Numbered from the stretch's first letter, positions 34,154-43,835 are shown. The stretch is 64,000 nucleotides of DNA from Pseudomonas oryzae (GCF_900104805.1 NZ_LT629751.1:248001-312000); one strand, 5' to 3'. Notes: generated from the letters alone by a model not told the origin. Made by a program: numbers and translations.

Positions 34154-34439
34154 TTATGGATTGCAGCTTGTCGCATTGGCGCCAATCGCACAGGCCGCGT
34201 TGCGATGATCGCGACAGCGCGCGCCGTACAGCGTGGCGACATAGAACTCCTCGTCGTCGTCGGCTGCGTGGCTCGTCGATGCGGTAGTGGTGGGCGTAGT
34301 AGCAGGCGATCCGCCTGGCGTCGTAGCCGAAGCAGCGCTCGGCGGCCAGTTCGGCATCGCGGTGTAACTCGAAACGCACCGGCTCCAGGACCATTTCCTG
34401 CCATTCGTCCGGCAGTCGTTCGCGCCGCCGCCGACGCAT
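34154..34439 (-). pseudogene. Frameshifted small ORF between nif units
   Basis: Protein-like sequence in one frame (LPDEWQEMVLEPVRFELHRD, then ERCFGYDARRIACYYAHHYRIDEP, 34439 to about 34265) continues in another frame as DDDEEFYVATLYGARCRDHR and NAACAIGANATSCNP with a stop at 34154. Each frame looks non-coding outside its half. The shift falls in a CGA-type triplet run near 34245-34265. Joined, it would be about 95 residues. Family unknown. It could be intact in the organism if one base is misread. Confidence 0.5.
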
Positions 34440-34484
34440 CGGGCCCTGCCGGCGTCTGGCGCAGGCCGCGCGGGCCCGACGTTT

Positions 34485-34500
34485 TGTCGCAAACACCACA
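34485..34500 (+). promoter_or_regulatory. NifA upstream activator site for iscA-nifUSV
   Basis: TGTCGCAAACACCACA, an exact TGT-N10-ACA site centred about 130 bases before the predicted start of transcription. Confidence 0.8.
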
Positions 34501-34554
34501 ATGCCGACTGCAGCGGTCTGTTTCATGACAGCCGCCAGTGCTGCGTTCCTTATT

Positions 34555-34567
34555 CAACTTATTGATT
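34555..34567 (-). promoter_or_regulatory. IHF-type site upstream of iscA
   Basis: On the minus strand AATCAATAAGTTG fits WATCAA-N4-TTR. It lies in an AT-rich segment between the NifA site and the -24 box. Confidence 0.6.
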
Positions 34568-34595
34568 TAAAAGGTTTTTATTGCGAATTGGCGGG

Positions 34596-34611
34596 TGGCA
34601 TCTGCCTTGCA
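34596..34611 (+). promoter_or_regulatory. Sigma-54 promoter of the iscA-nifU operon
   Basis: TGGCATCTGCCTTGCA: GG at 34597-34598, GC at 34609-34610. Transcription start near 34622, 42 bases before the iscA ATG. Confidence 0.88.
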
Positions 34612-34663
34612 CCTTCTCCTGCAACGGTTGGTCAAGCAACCACACAGCCGAGGAGACACGCCG

Positions 34664-34987
34664 ATGATCATCATGACCGACAGCGCCAAGAGCGCCGTGA
34701 ACCGCTTCATCAGCAGCACCGGCAAGCCGGTCGCCGGCCTGCGCATCCGCGTCGAGGGCGGTGGCTGCTCCGGCCTCAAGTACAGCCTCAAGCTGGAGGA
34801 GAGCGGCGCCGAGGGTGACCTGAGCGTCGACTGCGACGGCATCACCCTGCTGTTCGACGAGACCAGCGCGCCGCTGCTCGACGGCGTGACCATGGATTTC
34901 GTCGAGAGCATGGAAGGCAGCGGCTTCACCTTCGTCAATCCGAACGCCAGCAGCAGCTGCAGCTGTGGCAAGTCCTTCGCCTGCTAA
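34664..34987 (+). CDS. iscA: nif-specific IscA-type Fe-S carrier
   Basis: 107-residue A-type carrier. The three conserved cysteines are Cys37 in [11 protein letters not shown] and the C-terminal pair in [10 protein letters not shown]. It accepts clusters assembled on NifU and hands them to nitrogenase proteins. The ATG at 34664 follows GAGGAGAC, and 59 bases separate it from nifU. This is the order iscA-nifU-nifS-nifV of Azotobacter. Confidence 0.93.
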   Translation: MIIMTDSAKSAVNRFISSTGKPVAGLRIRVEGGGCSGLKYSLKLEESGAEGDLSVDCDGITLLFDETSAPLLDGVTMDFVESMEGSGFTFVNPNASSSCSCGKSFAC

Positions 34988-35045
34988 GCCATTCGAAGTC
35001 GCCGGCGACGACCGGCGATCCAGGAATCACCGGAGATCAGCCGTC

Positions 35046-36008
35046 ATGTGGGATTACTCGGAAAAGGTCAAAGAACACTTCTACAACCCGAAGAACGCCG
35101 GCGCGGTGGCCGAGGCCAACGCCGTCGGCGACGTCGGCTCGCTGAGCTGCGGCGACGCCCTGCGGCTGACCCTCAAGGTCGACCCGGCCACCGACGTCAT
35201 CCTCGACGCCGGCTTCCAGACCTTCGGCTGCGGCTCGGCCATCGCCTCGAGCTCGGCGCTGACCGAGATGATCAAGGGCCTGACCGTCGATCAGGCGCTG
35301 CAGATCAGCAACCAGGACATCGCCGACTTCCTCGACGGCCTGCCGCCGGAAAAGATGCACTGCTCGGTGATGGGCCGCGAGGCGCTGCAGGCCGCGGTGG
35401 CCAACTACCGGGGCGAGGCGCTGGAAGACGACCACGAGGAAGGCGCGCTGGTCTGCAAGTGCTTCGCCATCGACGAGGTGATGGTGCGCGAGACCATCCG
35501 CGCCAACCACCTGTCCAGCGTCGAGGACGTCACCAACTACACCAAGGCCGGTGGCGGCTGCTCGGCCTGCCACGAAGGCATCGAGCGGGTGCTCACCGAG
35601 GAGCTGGCGGCGCGCGGCGAGGTGTTCGTCGCCGCGCCGACCAAGGCCAAGGGCAAGGCCAAATCCGGCCTGGTCAACCTCAACGCCCCGGTCCCCGCGC
35701 CGGCTGCGCCCGCTCCGGCCGAGGCCGCGCCGGCGCCGAAGATGACCAACCTGCAGCGCATCCGCCGCATCGAGATGGTGCTGGAGTCGATCCGTCCGAC
35801 CCTGCAGCGCGATCACGGCGACGTCGAGCTGCTCGAGGTCGACGGCAGGAACGTCTACGTCAAGCTGACCGGCGCCTGCACCGGTTGCCAGATGGCCAGC
35901 ATGACCCTGTCCGGCATCCAGCAGCGGCTGATCGAGGAGCTCGGCGAGTTCGTCAAGGTGATCCCGGTCAGCGCCGCCGGCGCCGCCCACGCCCAGCTGG
36001 AGGTGTGA
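35046..36008 (+). CDS. nifU: NifU Fe-S cluster scaffold
   Basis: 320-residue three-domain scaffold for nitrogenase clusters. The N-terminal IscU-like domain has Cys35, Cys62 and Cys106. The central BFD-like permanent [2Fe-2S] domain has Cys137, Cys139, Cys172 and Cys175. The C-terminal Nfu domain carries CTGCQ. The positions equal those I recall for Azotobacter vinelandii. An Ala/Pro linker (about 210-235) joins the last two domains. Sulfur comes from NifS, whose gene starts one base after the nifU stop codon. Confidence 0.96.
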   Translation: MWDYSEKVKEHFYNPKNAGAVAEANAVGDVGSLSCGDALRLTLKVDPATDVILDAGFQTFGCGSAIASSSALTEMIKGLTVDQALQISNQDIADFLDGLPPEKMHCSVMGREALQAAVANYRGEALEDDHEEGALVCKCFAIDEVMVRETIRANHLSSVEDVTNYTKAGGGCSACHEGIERVLTEELAARGEVFVAAPTKAKGKAKSGLVNLNAPVPAPAAPAPAEAAPAPKMTNLQRIRRIEMVLESIRPTLQRDHGDVELLEVDGRNVYVKLTGACTGCQMASMTLSGIQQRLIEELGEFVKVIPVSAAGAAHAQLEV

Positions 36009-36009
36009 C

Positions 36010-37215
36010 ATGGCCGACGTCTATCTCGACAACAACGCCACCACCCGCGTCGACGACGAGGTGGTGCAGGCCATGCTGCCGTTCTTCACCGAGCAGTTCG
36101 GCAACCCCTCGTCGCTGCACAGCTTCGGCAATCAGGTCGGCATGGCGCTGAAGAAGGCCCGGCAGAGCGTGCAGAAGCTGCTCGGCGCCGAGCACGACTC
36201 GGAAATCGTCTTCACCTCCTGCGGCACCGAGGCCGACTCCACGGCGATCCTCTCGGCGCTCAAGGCGCAGCCCGAGCGCAAGACCATCATCACCACGGTG
36301 GTCGAGCACCCGGCGATCCTCAGCCTGTGCGACTACCTGGCCAGCGAGGGCTACACCGTGCACAAGCTGGCGGTGGACAAGAAGGGCCGCCTGGACCTCG
36401 ACCACTACGCCAGCCTGCTCTCCGACGACGTGGCCATCGTCTCGGTGATGTGGGCCAACAACGAGACCGGCACGCTGTTCCCGGTGCTGGAGATGGCGCA
36501 GATGGCCGACGACGCCGGCATCATGTTCCACACCGACGCCGTGCAGGCGGTCGGCAAGGTGCCGATGAACCTGCAGGACAGCGCCATCCACATGCTCTCG
36601 GTGTCCGGCCACAAGCTGCACGCGCCCAAGGGCATCGGCGTGCTCTACCTGCGCCGCGGCACCCGCTTCCGTCCGCTGCTGCGCGGCGGCCACCAGGAGC
36701 GCGGGCGGCGTGCCGGCACCGAGAACGCCGCCTCGATCGTCGGCCTGGGTGTCGCCGCCGAGCGCGCGCTGGCCTTCATGGAGCACGAGAACACCGAGGT
36801 CAAGCGCCTGCGCGACAAGCTGGAAGCCGGCGTCCTCGCCGCCGTGCCCTACGCCTTCGTCACCGGCGACCCGGACAACCGCCTGCCCAACACCGCCAAC
36901 ATCGCCTTCGAGTACATCGAGGGCGAGGCGATCCTGCTGCTGCTCAACAAGGTCGGCATCGCCGCCTCCAGCGGCTCGGCCTGCACCTCGGGCTCGCTCG
37001 AACCCTCCCACGTGATGCGCGCCATGGACATTCCCTACACCGCCGCCCACGGCACGGTGCGCTTCTCGCTGTCGCGCTACACGACGGAGGAGGAGGTCGA
37101 CCGGGTGATCGCCGCGGTGCCGCCGATCGTCGCCCAGCTGCGCAAGCTGTCGCCGTACTGGAGCGGCAACGGCCCGGTCGAAGCCGACCAGGCCTTCGCC
37201 CCGGTCTACGCCTGA
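36010..37215 (+). CDS. nifS: NifS cysteine desulfurase
   Basis: 401-residue class I PLP enzyme turning cysteine into alanine and enzyme persulfide. Seen: [20 protein letters not shown], the PLP lysine in [17 protein letters not shown], and the persulfide loop [17 protein letters not shown] with the active Cys near residue 325. Works with NifU. Translation is coupled to nifU (stop and start practically adjacent). Confidence 0.97.
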   Translation: MADVYLDNNATTRVDDEVVQAMLPFFTEQFGNPSSLHSFGNQVGMALKKARQSVQKLLGAEHDSEIVFTSCGTEADSTAILSALKAQPERKTIITTVVEHPAILSLCDYLASEGYTVHKLAVDKKGRLDLDHYASLLSDDVAIVSVMWANNETGTLFPVLEMAQMADDAGIMFHTDAVQAVGKVPMNLQDSAIHMLSVSGHKLHAPKGIGVLYLRRGTRFRPLLRGGHQERGRRAGTENAASIVGLGVAAERALAFMEHENTEVKRLRDKLEAGVLAAVPYAFVTGDPDNRLPNTANIAFEYIEGEAILLLLNKVGIAASSGSACTSGSLEPSHVMRAMDIPYTAAHGTVRFSLSRYTTEEEVDRVIAAVPPIVAQLRKLSPYWSGNGPVEADQAFAPVYA

Positions 37216-37268
37216 ACCGGCGCGGCTCCCCGCGGGCCGCGCCATCCCCCTCTTGGTCGGAGTCAGCC

Positions 37269-38420
37269 ATGGCCAGCGTGATCATCGACGACACCACCCT
37301 GCGCGACGGCGAGCAGAGCGCCGGCGTGGCCTTCACTCCCGAGGAGAAGATCGCCATCGCCCGCGCGCTGGCCGAGCTGGGCGTGCCCGAGCTGGAGATC
37401 GGCATTCCCAGCATGGGCGAGGAGGAGCGCGAGGTGATGCGCGCCATCGCCGGCCTCGGCTTGCCGGCGCGCCTGCTGGCCTGGTGCCGGCTGTGCGATC
37501 TGGATCTGGCCGCCGCGCGGCACAGCGGGGTGGGCATGGTCGACCTGTCGCTGCCGGTCTCCGACCTGATGCTCCTGCACAAGCTCGGCCGCGACCGTAG
37601 TTGGGCGCTGGCCGAGGTGGCGCGCCTGGTCGGCGATGCGCGCCAGGCGGGCCTCGAGGTATGCCTGGGCTGCGAGGACGCCTCGCGCGCCGACCTGGAC
37701 TTCGTGGTGCGCGTCGCCGCTGTGGCCCAGGCCGCCGGCGCGCGGCGGGTGCGCTTCGCCGACACCGTGGGGATCATGGAGCCGTTCGGCATGCTCGAAC
37801 GCTTCCGCTTCCTGCGCGAGCGGGTCGACCTGGAGCTGGAAGTGCATGCCCACGACGACTTCGGCCTGGCCACCGCCAACACCATCGCCGCGGTGCTGGG
37901 CGGCGCCACTCATCTCAACACCACGGTCAACGGCCTCGGCGAGCGTGCCGGCAACGCCGCGCTGGAGGAGTGCGTGGTGGCGCTCAAGCACCTCTACGCC
38001 ATCGACACCGGCATCGACACCCGCGGCATCCCGGCGATCTCCGCGCTGGTCGAGCAGGCCTCCGGACGCCAGGTGGCCTGGCAGAAGAGCGTGGTCGGCG
38101 CCGGGGTATTCACCCACGAGGCGGGCATCCACGTCGACGGCCTGCTCAAACACCGGCGCACCTACGAGGGCCTCAATCCCGACGTGCTCGGCCGCAGCCA
38201 CAGCCTGGTGCTCGGCAAGCACTCCGGGGCGCACATGGTGCGCACCCGCTACCGCGAGCTGGGCATCGAGCTGGACGACTGGCAGTGCCAGGCGCTGCTC
38301 GGCCGCATCCGCGCCTTCTCCACCCATACCAAGCGCAGCCCGCAGGCCGCCGAGCTGGAGGATTTCTACCGCCAGCTCGACACGGCGCCCGGCGCTCTGG
38401 CCGCAGGAGCCCTGGCATGA
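37269..38420 (+). CDS. nifV: Homocitrate synthase NifV
   Basis: 383-residue TIM-barrel enzyme of the isopropylmalate/homocitrate synthase family: acetyl-CoA plus 2-oxoglutarate to R-homocitrate, the organic ligand of FeMo-co. Signatures: [20 protein letters not shown] at the N terminus, [20 protein letters not shown] (metal His pair) and [19 protein letters not shown]. The open frame extends upstream over nifS in another frame; 37269 gives the proper start. The stop overlaps the cysE ATG. Confidence 0.95.
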   Translation: MASVIIDDTTLRDGEQSAGVAFTPEEKIAIARALAELGVPELEIGIPSMGEEEREVMRAIAGLGLPARLLAWCRLCDLDLAAARHSGVGMVDLSLPVSDLMLLHKLGRDRSWALAEVARLVGDARQAGLEVCLGCEDASRADLDFVVRVAAVAQAAGARRVRFADTVGIMEPFGMLERFRFLRERVDLELEVHAHDDFGLATANTIAAVLGGATHLNTTVNGLGERAGNAALEECVVALKHLYAIDTGIDTRGIPAISALVEQASGRQVAWQKSVVGAGVFTHEAGIHVDGLLKHRRTYEGLNPDVLGRSHSLVLGKHSGAHMVRTRYRELGIELDDWQCQALLGRIRAFSTHTKRSPQAAELEDFYRQLDTAPGALAAGALA

Positions 38421-39196
38421 GCCTGTTCAGCGAGTGGCGCGACGACATCCGCTGCGTGTTCCAGCGCGATCCTGCCGCGCGCACCACCTTCGAGGTGCTC
38501 ACCACCTACCCGGGCGTGCACGCGATCATGCTCTACCGGCTGAGCAACCGCCTGTGGCGCTCCGGCTGGCGCTATCCGGCGCGCCTGCTGGCGTTCGTCG
38601 CCCGCCTGCTCAGCAACGTCGACATCCATCCCGGTGCCACCATCGGGCCGCGCTTCTTCATCGACCACGGCGCCTGCGTGGTGATCGGCGAGACCGCCGA
38701 GATCGGCCAGGACGTGACCCTCTACCACGGCGTCACCCTCGGCGGCACCAGCTGGCGCAAGGGCAAGCGCCATCCGACCCTGGGCGACGGCGTGCTGGTC
38801 GGCGCCGGGGCGAAGATCCTCGGCCCGATCACGGTCGGCAACCAGGCGCGGGTCGGCGCCAACTCGGTGGTGGTGCAGGACGTGCCGGAGGGCTGCACGG
38901 TGGTCGGCATCCCCGGCAAGGTGGTCAAGCTGCGCGAGGCCGGCCAGCTCAACCCCTACGGCTTCGACCTCGACCACCACCTGATCCCCGACCCGGTCGG
39001 CAAGGCGATCGCCTGCCTGCTGGAGCGCATCGACGGCCTGGAGAAACGCCTGGAGCAGGGCGGCCTGGTTGCCGCCGGCAGCCAGCAGCAGTTCTACCAG
39101 GGCTGCTCGCCGGACAACGCGATCTGCGAGAGCGACTGCGCCGGCGGCGCCGTCGCCATCGGCCGGCGTCGCCCGGCCGCCAGCCGCAGCGAATAG
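38417..39196 (+). CDS. cysE: Serine O-acetyltransferase of the nif operon
   Basis: 259-residue left-handed beta-helix (hexapeptide) acetyltransferase making O-acetylserine, the direct precursor of cysteine. Short SAT form: [21 protein letters not shown], catalytic [23 protein letters not shown] and [13 protein letters not shown] repeats. The C-terminal extension after about residue 190 contains [12 protein letters not shown], not usual for housekeeping CysE. Placed after nifV as in Azotobacter, it would raise cysteine supply for NifS. Overlaps nifV by ATGA. Confidence 0.93.
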   Translation: MSLFSEWRDDIRCVFQRDPAARTTFEVLTTYPGVHAIMLYRLSNRLWRSGWRYPARLLAFVARLLSNVDIHPGATIGPRFFIDHGACVVIGETAEIGQDVTLYHGVTLGGTSWRKGKRHPTLGDGVLVGAGAKILGPITVGNQARVGANSVVVQDVPEGCTVVGIPGKVVKLREAGQLNPYGFDLDHHLIPDPVGKAIACLLERIDGLEKRLEQGGLVAAGSQQQFYQGCSPDNAICESDCAGGAVAIGRRRPAASRSE

Positions 39197-39210
39197 CCGG
39201 GGGGCGTGCC

Positions 39211-39750
39211 ATGGATCTGCAGGATTTCAATGGCGAGGGGCTGTACTTCGACGATCCGGCCGACCCGCAGGTGGGCGCCTGGCTGGCCGCCGCCGCCGAG
39301 CAGTACGCCGAAGGCAGCGCCGAGCCGGCGCTGCTCGCCGCCCAGGCGCTGGCACCGGACGACCTCAGCGTGCTGGTCGGCCTCTACCGCTTCTACTACT
39401 ACCAGCACCGCTACGCCGACGCGCTGGCCATCGCCGAGCGGGTGATGGCGGTGGTCGGTCCGCGCCTCGCTCTGCCGGCGCACTGGCGGCAGATCGATCA
39501 GACCGCCCTGGCCGCCGCCGCCGAGTGCGGCATCGGTCTGCTGCGCTTCCATCTGCTGGCGCTCAAGGGCGCCGGCTACCTGAGCCTGCGCCTGGGCCGC
39601 TTCGAGCAGGGCAAGGCGATGCTCGCCAAGGTGGTCGAGCTGGACGAAGGCAACCGCCTGGGCGCCCGCCTGCTGCTGGACGTGCTGGCCGAGCACGACG
39701 CCGAAATCATTCCCTTCCCCCTTGCGGCCACCGCGGAGACACGAGCATGA
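39211..39750 (+). CDS. TPR-like protein of the nif cluster (paralogue 2)
   Basis: 179 residues, helical. VLVGLYRFYYYQHRYADALAI and FHLLALKGAGYLSLRLGRFE, then MLAKVVELDEGNRLGARLLLD, align with the product of 31574-32074, so this is a second copy of the same type of TPR protein. The acidic N terminus (LQDFNGEGLYFDDPADPQV) is unlike its paralogue. Position between cysE and nifW, with the stop overlapping nifW, ties it to nitrogenase maturation; function unknown. Confidence 0.82.
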   Translation: MDLQDFNGEGLYFDDPADPQVGAWLAAAAEQYAEGSAEPALLAAQALAPDDLSVLVGLYRFYYYQHRYADALAIAERVMAVVGPRLALPAHWRQIDQTALAAAAECGIGLLRFHLLALKGAGYLSLRLGRFEQGKAMLAKVVELDEGNRLGARLLLDVLAEHDAEIIPFPLAATAETRA

Positions 39751-40094
39751 GCGTTCAACCCTATTCGCCGGATTCCGACCTGAGCCTCGACGAGTCGCTC
39801 GAGGAGCTGGTGTCGGCCGAGGACTTCCTCGAGTTCTTCGCCATCCCCTTCGAGCAGAAGGTCGTCCACGTCAACCGCCTGCACATCATGCAGCGCTACC
39901 ACGACTATCTGGGCAAGGCGGGCGACCTCGAGACGCTGGCCGACGAGGCGCGCGCCGCCGTCTACCGCCAGCTGCTGGGGCGCGCCTACCAGGACTTCGT
40001 CGACTCCGACGCGCAGACCGAGAAGGTGTTCAAGGTGTTCCGCATGCACGAGCCGCAGACCACCTTCGTCCCGCTCGACCAGTTGCTGGGCTGA
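39747..40094 (+). CDS. nifW: NifW nitrogenase-stabilising protein
   Basis: 115 residues of the NifW family: SLDESLEELVSAEDFLEFFAI, VHVNRLHIMQRYHDYL and FVDSDAQTEKVFKVFRMHEP. NifW helps the MoFe protein mature and protects it from oxygen. ATGA overlap with the TPR gene; nifZ starts 17 bases after it. Confidence 0.94.
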   Translation: MSVQPYSPDSDLSLDESLEELVSAEDFLEFFAIPFEQKVVHVNRLHIMQRYHDYLGKAGDLETLADEARAAVYRQLLGRAYQDFVDSDAQTEKVFKVFRMHEPQTTFVPLDQLLG

Positions 40095-40111
40095 CCCCGA
40101 GGAGAGCCGCC

Positions 40112-40594
40112 ATGAGCCTGCCGCAGTTCGAGTACGGCGACGAGGTGCGGGTGATCCGCAACGTGCGCAACGACGGCACCTATCCGGGCATGGACACCGG
40201 CACCCTTCTGATCCGCCGCGGTTCGGTGGGCTGCGTGTACGACGTCGGCACCTACCTGCAGGACCAGCTGATCTACCGGGTGCACTTCCTCGACTCGGGG
40301 CGCACCGTCGGCTGTCGCGAGGAGGAGCTGATCCTCGCCAGCGAGCCGTGGACGCCGAGCCTGTTCGAGTTCCGCGACAACGTCATGGCCCTGCGCACCT
40401 TCGCGGTGCGCGGCGAGGTGGTGGTGGAGCAGGGCCAGGTCGGCAGCGTGATGCGGGTGCTGCGCGATCTGCCCGAGGGCGTGCAGTACCACGTGCACTT
40501 CGGCGACGGCCGGGTGCTGCAGATCCCCGAGCAGAGTTTGTGCCTGGCCGAATCCCCCCTGGCCAAGGATGTGGAGGTGAGCGATGAGCAGTGA
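40112..40594 (+). CDS. nifZ: NifZ P-cluster maturation protein
   Basis: 160 residues with SH3-like barrel character: FEYGDEVRVIRNVRNDGTYPG, GTLLIRRGSVGCVYDVGTYLQD and FLDSGRTVGCREEELI. It is required for forming the second P-cluster of the MoFe protein. The C-terminal half repeats the pattern (VVEQGQVGSVMRVL, YHVHFGDGRVLQIPE), suggesting two related barrels. GAGGAGAG before the ATG; overlaps nifM by 11 bases. Confidence 0.94.
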   Translation: MSLPQFEYGDEVRVIRNVRNDGTYPGMDTGTLLIRRGSVGCVYDVGTYLQDQLIYRVHFLDSGRTVGCREEELILASEPWTPSLFEFRDNVMALRTFAVRGEVVVEQGQVGSVMRVLRDLPEGVQYHVHFGDGRVLQIPEQSLCLAESPLAKDVEVSDEQ

Positions 40595-41468
40595 ACTGCA
40601 AGGCATGTCCGGCGACCACCGCTACTACCTGCTCAAGGTCGCCCACGAGCACTACGGCTGCGCGCCGGGCGAGCTCAACGCCGAGCAGCTGCAGCGCGCC
40701 ACCGGCATCGTCAGCCGGCAGCGGCGCATCGAGGAAGCGGTGCTGCGCAGCCAGGAGGCGACCGGGGTGGTCATCCCGCCGATTCAGGTCGAGGAGGCGC
40801 TGGCGCAGATCGGCAGCCGCTACGAGGATGGCGCGGCACTGCGCCAGGCGCTGGCCAGCCACGGCCTCAGCGACGACGAGCTGCGCGTGCTGCTGGCCCG
40901 CGAGCTGAAGGTCGAGGCGATCCTCGAGCGGGTCGCCGCCAGCCTGCCGCTGCTCAGCGACACCGACCTCAGCCTGTACTACTTCAACCATCCCGAGCAG
41001 TTCGAGCGCCCGGCCTGCCGCGAAGCGCGGCACATCCTGATCACCATCAACCCGGACTTTCCGGAGAACACCCGCGCGGCCGCCCTGGCGCGCATCGAGG
41101 TGATCGCCAGGCGCCTGCGCCAGCGGCCCGAGCGCTTCGCCGAGGAGGCGCTCAAGCACTCGGAGTGCCCCACCGCGCTCAATGGCGGCCTGCTCGGCCA
41201 GGTCAGCGCCGGCGCCCTGTACCCGGCGCTGGAGGACCGTCTGTTCGCTCTGGCGGCGGGTGAGCTGAGCGCGGTGGTGGAGTCACCGATGGGCTTTCAC
41301 CTGATCCGCTGCGAGAGCATCACGCCGGCGCGGCGCCTTTCCCTCGAAGAGGCCCTGCCGCGCCTGCGCGACAGGCTCCAGGCCCGGCAGCGCAAGGCCC
41401 ATCAGCGCCAGTGGCTGGAGCGTCTGCTGCAACCCTTCGCCCCCGTGGAGAACCCGTCCCATGGCTGA
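40584..41468 (+). CDS. nifM: NifM parvulin-type prolyl isomerase
   Basis: 294 residues: helical N-terminal domain (about 1-130), then a PpiC/parvulin domain (about 145-250: REARHILITINPDFPENTRA, FAEEALKHSECPTALNGGLLG, GELSAVVESPMGFHLIRCES). NifM is needed to mature the Fe protein NifH. It is cytosolic, with no signal peptide, unlike SurA or PpiD. Both ends overlap neighbours (nifZ and clpX2). Confidence 0.94.
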   Translation: MSSELQGMSGDHRYYLLKVAHEHYGCAPGELNAEQLQRATGIVSRQRRIEEAVLRSQEATGVVIPPIQVEEALAQIGSRYEDGAALRQALASHGLSDDELRVLLARELKVEAILERVAASLPLLSDTDLSLYYFNHPEQFERPACREARHILITINPDFPENTRAAALARIEVIARRLRQRPERFAEEALKHSECPTALNGGLLGQVSAGALYPALEDRLFALAAGELSAVVESPMGFHLIRCESITPARRLSLEEALPRLRDRLQARQRKAHQRQWLERLLQPFAPVENPSHG

Positions 41469-42792
41469 CACCGACAAACCCTGCTGCTCCTTCTGCGGTG
41501 CGGAAAAGAGCCCGAGCGTCCCGCTCATCGCCGGCAACGACGGGCGCATCTGCGAGGCCTGCGTCAACCTCGCCCATCAGGTGGTGAGCAGCTGGGGCCA
41601 GCGGCGCAAGCTGCAGCAGCTGGCGCCGCAGCTGCGTACCCCGGCCGAATACAAGCGCCACCTCGACGAGTCGGTGATCGGTCAGGAGGCGGCCAAGGAG
41701 ACCCTTGCGGTCGCCGTGTACAACCACTACCTGCGCCTGCTCAACTGCGACCGCGAACCGATCTGCCAGCTCGGCGAGCAGGTCGAGCTGGAGAAGTCCA
41801 ACATCCTCATGGCCGGACCGTCCGGCACCGGCAAGACCCTGCTGGTGCGCACCCTGGCGCGCATCCTCGGCGTGCCCTTCGCCTCGGCCGACGCCACCAC
41901 CCTGACCCAGGCCGGCTACGTTGGCGACGACGTGGACAGCATCATCGCCCGCCTGCTCGAGGCGGCCGGCGGCGACGTGCAGCAGGCGCAGTGGGGCATC
42001 GTCTACATCGACGAGGTGGACAAGCTGGCCAAGCGCAGCGGCGGCGGCACGGCGGTGCGCGACATCTCCGGCGAGGGCGTGCAGCAGGCGTTGCTGAAGA
42101 TGGTCGAGGGCACCGAGGTGCGCATCGCCAAGAGCGGCCGACGCAGCGAGCACGCCGAGGAGCAGGTGGTCGACACCCGCAACATCCTCTTCATCGCCGG
42201 CGGCGCCTTCCCCGGCCTCGAGGAGCTGGTGCGCAGCCGCCTGCAGCCGCGCAGCGGCGGCATCGGCTTCCACGCCCAGCCGCCGCGCCAGGCGAAGGCG
42301 TCGATCAACGAGCTGCTCGCTGCGCTGCTGCCCGACGATCTGCACGAGTTCGGCCTGATCCCCGAGTTCATCGGCCGCTTCCCGATCATCACCTTCCTTC
42401 AGGAGCTCGATCACGCCACCCTGCTGCGCATCCTCAGCGAGCCGCGCAACGCCCTGGTCAAGCAGTACAAGCAGCTGTTCGCCTACCAGGGCGTGACCCT
42501 GGAGATCGGCGACGCGGCGCTCAGCCATATCGCCGACCAGGCGCTGACGCGCAGGACCGGCGCGCGCGGCCTGCGCGCGGTGCTCGAGGCGGCGCTGCAG
42601 CAGACCATGTTCGACATGCCGTCCAGGCCGCTGCTGCGCGCCTGCAGTCTGGAGCTGCGCGACGACGGTGATGGGGCGCGCCTGGTTGTGCTGGAAACCT
42701 GCGCCGAGGACGGCGCCACGGCTCGCCCGGGCACCTGCGTCACGTCGGCGTCCGCCAGCGCCGAGGCGCCGCGTATCTCGGTCGACCTGTGA
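41461..42792 (+). CDS. clpX2: ClpX-type AAA+ unfoldase of the nif cluster
   Basis: 443 residues. The N-terminal zinc domain uses CCSFCGAEKS and ICEACVNLA. AAA+ core: Walker A GPSGTGKTLL near 121-130, Walker B VYIDEVDKLAKRSGGG, sensor and arginine finger in RNILFIAGGAFPGLEELVRSR (cut). The C-terminal helical lid follows. Compared with housekeeping ClpX the C terminus carries an extra Ala/Ser/Thr-rich tail of about 25 residues. In Azotobacter the nif-linked ClpX2 is tied to turnover of nif proteins such as NifB/NifEN. Overlaps nifM by 8 bases. Confidence 0.92.
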   Translation: MADTDKPCCSFCGAEKSPSVPLIAGNDGRICEACVNLAHQVVSSWGQRRKLQQLAPQLRTPAEYKRHLDESVIGQEAAKETLAVAVYNHYLRLLNCDREPICQLGEQVELEKSNILMAGPSGTGKTLLVRTLARILGVPFASADATTLTQAGYVGDDVDSIIARLLEAAGGDVQQAQWGIVYIDEVDKLAKRSGGGTAVRDISGEGVQQALLKMVEGTEVRIAKSGRRSEHAEEQVVDTRNILFIAGGAFPGLEELVRSRLQPRSGGIGFHAQPPRQAKASINELLAALLPDDLHEFGLIPEFIGRFPIITFLQELDHATLLRILSEPRNALVKQYKQLFAYQGVTLEIGDAALSHIADQALTRRTGARGLRAVLEAALQQTMFDMPSRPLLRACSLELRDDGDGARLVVLETCAEDGATARPGTCVTSASASAEAPRISVDL

Positions 42793-42793
42793 G

Positions 42794-42809
42794 TGTCGCG
42801 AAGCCGACA
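42794..42809 (+). promoter_or_regulatory. Distal NifA site for nifF
   Basis: TGTCGCGAAGCCGACA, exact TGT-N10-ACA, one base after the clpX2 stop codon. It is nearly an inverted copy of the proximal site. Confidence 0.75.
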
Positions 42810-42835
42810 GGTTCGCGCGCTCGTCGTTGCGGGCC

Positions 42836-42851
42836 TGTCGGCTTTCGCACA
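42836..42851 (+). promoter_or_regulatory. Proximal NifA site for nifF
   Basis: TGTCGGCTTTCGCACA, exact TGT-N10-ACA, centred about 105 bases before the predicted start of transcription. Confidence 0.78.
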
Positions 42852-42883
42852 AGGGCTTCCGGGTTGGATAAAAAGTCTTTCTG

Positions 42884-42896
42884 AATCAAATGCTTG
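42884..42896 (+). promoter_or_regulatory. IHF-type site upstream of nifF
   Basis: AATCAAATGCTTG matches WATCAA-N4-TTR and lies between the activator sites and the promoter. Confidence 0.6.
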
Positions 42897-42921
42897 AGAT
42901 TTCATGCGGGAGGCGGACGGG

Positions 42922-42937
42922 TGGCCCGTTTCCTGCT
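42922..42937 (+). promoter_or_regulatory. Sigma-54 promoter of nifF
   Basis: TGGCCCGTTTCCTGCT: GG at 42923-42924, GC at 42935-42936 with 10 bases between. Transcription start near 42948. The -12 box CTGCT is weaker than TTGCA. Confidence 0.7.
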
Positions 42938-43014
42938 CGGAGACAAGGGCCAGCCTGGCCCGCGCCGAGGCCGGCAGCCACGTAAACGGATTCCCAGAAC
43001 GCAGTTAGAGGTGA

Positions 43015-43560
<546 letters not shown>

Positions 43561-43690
43561 CCACGCGTTCCCGGTCGTGCGCCATGCAGGGCATGACCGG
43601 GACACCGCCGGGTGGCGCCGGAGTGCCGGCAGCAGTCGGTGCCAGGCGTCTGGCCGAGGTGTGTGGGGCGTGCCGGTGGGGGAGCGGAAA

Positions 43691-43721
43691 CGAAAAGACC
43701 CGCACGAGGCGGGTCTTTTCG
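43691..43721. terminator. Bidirectional terminator between nifF and tRNA-Pro
   Basis: Stem AAAAGACCCGC / GCGGGTCTTTT type around ACGAG, with T-run on one strand and A-run on the other; serves leftward tRNA-Pro and rightward nifF. Confidence 0.82.
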
Positions 43722-43758
43722 TTGATCCTGCGGATGACTATCGGCCGGATCGGGAATT

Positions 43759-43835
43759 TGGTCGGAGCGACTGGATTCGAACCAGCGACCTTCTCGTCCC
43801 GAACGAGACGCGCTACCAAGCTGCGCTACGCTCCG
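43759..43835 (-). tRNA. tRNA-Pro (CGG), copy 1
   Basis: 77 bases on the minus strand starting CGGAGCGTAGCGCAGCTTGG and ending GACCA. Anticodon loop TTCGGGA gives CGG. T-loop GGTTCGAATCC and encoded CCA are present. Identical to the copy 200 bases to the right. Confidence 0.95.
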
